A stretch of 64,000 nucleotides of DNA, taken from positions 3,224,001 through 3,288,000 of the forward strand of contig CP091727.1 in assembly GCA_022009855.1 (NCBI GenBank). Direction: 5' to 3'. Each line of letters begins with the position of its first letter. Position 1 is the first letter of the stretch. This document shows positions 61,298 through 64,000 of the stretch, one piece after another. The notes under the pieces were generated by a model, which ran no database searches, was not told the DNA's origin, and worked only from the letters and a program-made list of their open reading frames with translations. The DNA is from Lentisphaeria bacterium (GTDB lineage: Bacteria; Verrucomicrobiota; Lentisphaeria; Victivallales; Victivallaceae). Both the position numbers and the translations under genes were made by a program.

Positions 61298-62049
61298 TGC
61301 ATCCGAAAGTGGTACCGGGGAGGCTGGCGACAACGGTGAAAACATTTACCTTGATAGAACTCCTTGTTGTGATTGCAATCGTAGCGATTCTGGCGGCGCT
61401 GTTGCTTCCCGCGCTCAATCGAGCCCGGGAGAACGCCAACGGAAGCTCCTGTATGAACAATCTCCGTCAGCTGGGACTTTCCGCACAGCAGTATTCCGGA
61501 GACAATGACGACTATCTGCTGCCGCACACCCAGGAGAAAGGGCTGGTTCAGTGGCCTGAGATCCTGATCCGCGACAAATACGTGTCGCGCGCAAACTGGA
61601 CGAAATATGACGAGGCGACCAATCAGCACTGTGTCGGCGTGAAGGAGGCGGTCGGTCTCTATCGCTGCCCTTCGCAGAAGGAGGTCGGGCCGGAGGAGAG
61701 CAAGGCGCACGGATTCGATTACGGCATGATCCGCTGGGTGGGGTTCTACTATGACGGCTCGGAGCCGACCAAGTATCTTTTCCGTCTCAGCGAGGCGCGG
61801 ATGCCGAGTTCGGTTGCCCAGATGGGTGACAAGCGTCACAGCGTCATTCAGGTGTGGGCGGAGGAGGGGGATTACCACCCGATCCACATCGTCCGCCACC
61901 TTCAGTCGGCGAACTTTCTCTTTCTGGATGGACACACCTCCCGGATCCCCTACCGAAAGATTCCCTGTTTCGGGAATGTCGCTTCTCCGAACACCTATGC
62001 GTTCTGGGGGCGGCGAGACTACATGAAGAAATGGAGAGGTGAATTATGA
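61297..62049 (+). CDS. Prepilin-type pseudopilin
   Basis: Intact, 250 residues. Leader [16 protein letters not shown], then [40 protein letters not shown], and C-terminal [20 protein letters not shown] with the H...DGH motif. It overlaps both the regulator (TGATG) and the GH5 gene (ATGA), so translation of all three is coupled. The residue before the predicted cleavage site is Thr. Confidence 0.87.
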   Translation: MHPKVVPGRLATTVKTFTLIELLVVIAIVAILAALLLPALNRARENANGSSCMNNLRQLGLSAQQYSGDNDDYLLPHTQEKGLVQWPEILIRDKYVSRANWTKYDEATNQHCVGVKEAVGLYRCPSQKEVGPEESKAHGFDYGMIRWVGFYYDGSEPTKYLFRLSEARMPSSVAQMGDKRHSVIQVWAEEGDYHPIHIVRHLQSANFLFLDGHTSRIPYRKIPCFGNVASPNTYAFWGRRDYMKKWRGEL

Positions 62050-63637
62050 GATGTTTCCGGTTGTTCTTCCTTCTGGCAATGCCGCTCCTGCTCTCCGTCG
62101 CAGGCGCGGGGGAAACGGTTGCCGTCGACCGGAATTCCGCAAAATGGTTTCTGCCGAAGGAGGCGCAGTGGCTGCCGGACGGAACGTTGAAGGTCTCCGC
62201 CGGGAAATCGGGCCGTTACATCGCCTTCTGCGGGCCGGATGTGAGCCGTTTTGCCGGCAAATTCGTCCGGGTCTCCGCGTTGGTCAAGGCGGAAAACGTC
62301 GCCCCCGGCGCCCGTCCGAATCACGGCGTCAAGCTGATGGTCAGCCGGAACTCCAACGGTCTCGGCAGTCTCTGGAAGGCCTCGTCGAATCGGCTCTGGG
62401 GGAGCTTTGACTGGAAACGCGAGGAGGTGTGTTTGCTGGTTCCGGAGGACATCACCGCATTCCGGGTGCACGTCGGGGTGGAACATACCACTGGAACCGC
62501 TCTGTTCCGGGAGATCAAGATCGAAGAGCTGGATGGCGACCTCTACCCGCCGCCGGTGCCGCTGAAACCGGATTTCCGGTGTGAATACACCGACAGCGTC
62601 AGGAACCTCCCCGGTTGCGCGGTGTCTGTGTCCGCGGCGAGAAGATGACTCCGGAAGCGATCCGGAAGCTCGGGCGGTGGCGTTGCAACGCAGTGCGCTG
62701 GTGGATCGAGAACCGTTCCCTGTGCGCAAACATGAAGCAGTACTGGCCGTGGCTCGAATCGCAGCTCCGGCATCTGGAAAAACTTGCGCCGGAACTGCGC
62801 AAAGCGGGGATCGGCGTCATATTGACCGTCACCGTTCCCGGCGGGCGATATGTCGATCCGATCGATCCGGATCAGGCCGAGGAGATCGATCTCAACCCGG
62901 GGCTGCTGAACGAATACCGTACCTGCTTCAGCGACCGTTTCAACCGGGAGTACCAGAAACTCTACCGGATGCTCGGGAAACGGTTTGCCGCCAATCCGGT
63001 GGTGATCGGATACGATCTCATGAATGAGCCCACCCACGGCGGCGGCGTCAAATACGATTACCTCAAGTCGCAGTATCTGGCGGCACGGGCACTGCGGGAA
63101 ACCGACCCGGAGAAACCGGTCTTCGTCTCCTGCTGCGAGATGGGACCGCCGTCAGCGTTCACCTACCTCAAGCCGATTCCCCTGCGGAACGTCATCTACC
63201 AGGTCCACATGTACGTGCCCGGTTCCTACACCCACCAGCGGTTTCGCACCGACGGGAAGATGATCTCCTATCCGGGTACCATCGATCGGAAAGCGTATGA
63301 CAAAAAAGAACTGCTCCGGGCGCTGGAACCGACGATCCGGTTTCAGCGGAAGTACGGTGCGGTCATCTATGCCGGGGAGTATTCCGTACTGCGCTGGGCT
63401 CCTGGCGGCGCCCGCTACCTCAAAGATCTGACGGAACTCTTCGACCAGCTTGGCTGGCACTCCACCTATCACGCGTTTCGGGAATGGGAGGGATGGAGCC
63501 TGGAACACTCCTCCGACGGAGCGGAGAAGAAACCGGTTGCGGAGGAGACCGACCGGGCGCGGGTGATTCGCGACTATTTCCGCGGCAACAAGCGGTTCGA
63601 AGGACTCAAAACGCAGCAGGGGAAGGGGCGTCGATGA
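62046..63637 (+). CDS. Secreted GH5-family glycoside hydrolase (one frameshift)
   Basis: Signal peptide [18 protein letters not shown], a beta-sandwich of about 170 residues, then the GH5 barrel: [33 protein letters not shown] (acid/base Glu), [17 protein letters not shown] and [18 protein letters not shown] (nucleophile Glu), ending [18 protein letters not shown] frame change near 62625 splits the protein. About 530 codons. Likely an endo-beta-glycanase such as a cellulase or mannanase; specificity not determined. Confidence 0.83.
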
Positions 63638-64000
63638 AAAGCGCTTTTCTTTCAACTCTTCTGGCCGCGGCGATGTCGGTCGGAGCGGCGAGTTCTCCGG
63701 CGCTGCCGCTCACGCCGATTCCCGGATCGTCCGGATGCAATTCGCTGGCGATTGACGGTGACCGGCTGTTCGCGGCGAATTCTTCGAAGCTGACGGTTTA
63801 CGATATCAGCAATCCGCTTCGGCCGCGGCAGTGTGGAACCATGCCGCTCCGCGGTGCAAGACAGATCACGGTCAACGGGAACCATCTCTATGTGAGCGCC
63901 CGGCACTGGGGGAGTCCAGATTATCGACATCTCCGAGCCGGATTCTCCGAAACCGGCGGGCTGGCTCGATACCGCGGAGCTGGCGACGGGGATGGAGAGC
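63634..64000 (+). CDS. Secreted LVIVD-repeat (beta-propeller) protein, 3' end outside window
   Basis: Signal peptide FLSTLLAAAMSVGAASSPAL, then repeats of the form LAIDGDRLFAANSSKLTVYD, ISNPLRPRQC and ITVNGNHLYVSARHWG...IIDISEPDSPK. The second repeat shifts frame near 63912. ATGA overlap with the GH5 gene. Probably a beta-propeller that binds glycan or protein at the surface; only about 120 residues are visible. Confidence 0.7.
   Translation, partial: MKSAFLSTLLAAAMSVGAASSPALPLTPIPGSSGCNSLAIDGDRLFAANSSKLTVYDISNPLRPRQCGTMPLRGARQITVNGNHLYVSARHWGSPDYRHLRAGFSETGGLARYRGAGDGDGE

Noticed and set aside
1..64000. CRISPR arrays, tRNA or rRNA genes, prophage, transposases
   Set aside because: None was recognised on either strand; the short repeats seen are paired operators, hairpins or one tandem duplication.

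Overview
The window looks like a 64 kb piece of chromosome from a high-GC, fermentative bacterium of the PVC group, most probably Lentisphaerae (Victivallis-like). This is an inference from gene content. The main clues are four pseudopilin genes of the '[17 protein letters not shown]...' type with a C-terminal H...DGH motif, each placed beside a regulator, glycan-active enzyme or transporter. Other clues are an anaerobic B12 pathway, an ExbBD-TonB system and many secreted glycoside hydrolases. No rRNA, tRNA, CRISPR array, prophage or insertion sequence was seen. Many genes, including conserved ones such as rplM and recBCD, are broken by single-base indels, often in short homopolymers. I treat these as probable assembly errors and give each gene as one feature spanning its frames.

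Layout. 1-2266 (+): end of an MFS transporter, a short PBP2-like protein that stops before its transpeptidase domain, and rodA/ftsW. 2260-12036 (-): recD, recB, recC, a DNA-deoxyinosine glycosylase and a half-length glycosyltransferase-like gene. 12134-30378 (-): one long, tightly overlapping cobalamin operon, led by a compact cobalamin riboswitch at about 30.45-30.54 kb and by a pseudopilin gene. It continues with btuFCD, cbiK, a cobD-cbiP fusion, cobO, cbiC, cbiD, cbiET, a cbiF-cbiG fusion, cbiH, cbiA, cbiB, cobC, cobU, cobT and cobS. 30677-35806 (-): a regulator, pseudopilin and glycoside hydrolase module. 36302-37141 (+): rplM-rpsI. 37223-42830 (-): exbB-exbD-tonB, a dCMP deaminase, rfaE2, a polyferredoxin, a DUF1893 lipoprotein and a VOC protein. 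42943-43930 (+): a ROK sugar kinase, convergent with a 5'-truncated M14 peptidase. 44976-45199 (+): a candidate small RNA with its own promoter and terminator. 45204-53408: an AraC regulator divergent from a GH78-like, pseudopilin, duplicated-domain and large glycosidase operon. 53508-60523 (+): a GT2 synthase, ilvC, and a GH20, Fe-ADH, ABM and SGNH cluster. 60545-64000 (+): a second GntR regulator, pseudopilin, GH5 and LVIVD-protein module that runs off the window.

How it fits together. The regulator-pseudopilin-hydrolase modules look like substrate-specific glycan-utilisation loci, analogous in logic to Bacteroidetes PULs, but with a pseudopilin where SusCD would be. The B12 operon uses the same design: a pseudopilin, translationally coupled to the periplasmic binding protein BtuF and placed under a cobalamin riboswitch. 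This suggests that these pseudopilins are dedicated, co-regulated parts of nutrient acquisition. That is the most interesting idea in the window, and it is an inference from gene order.
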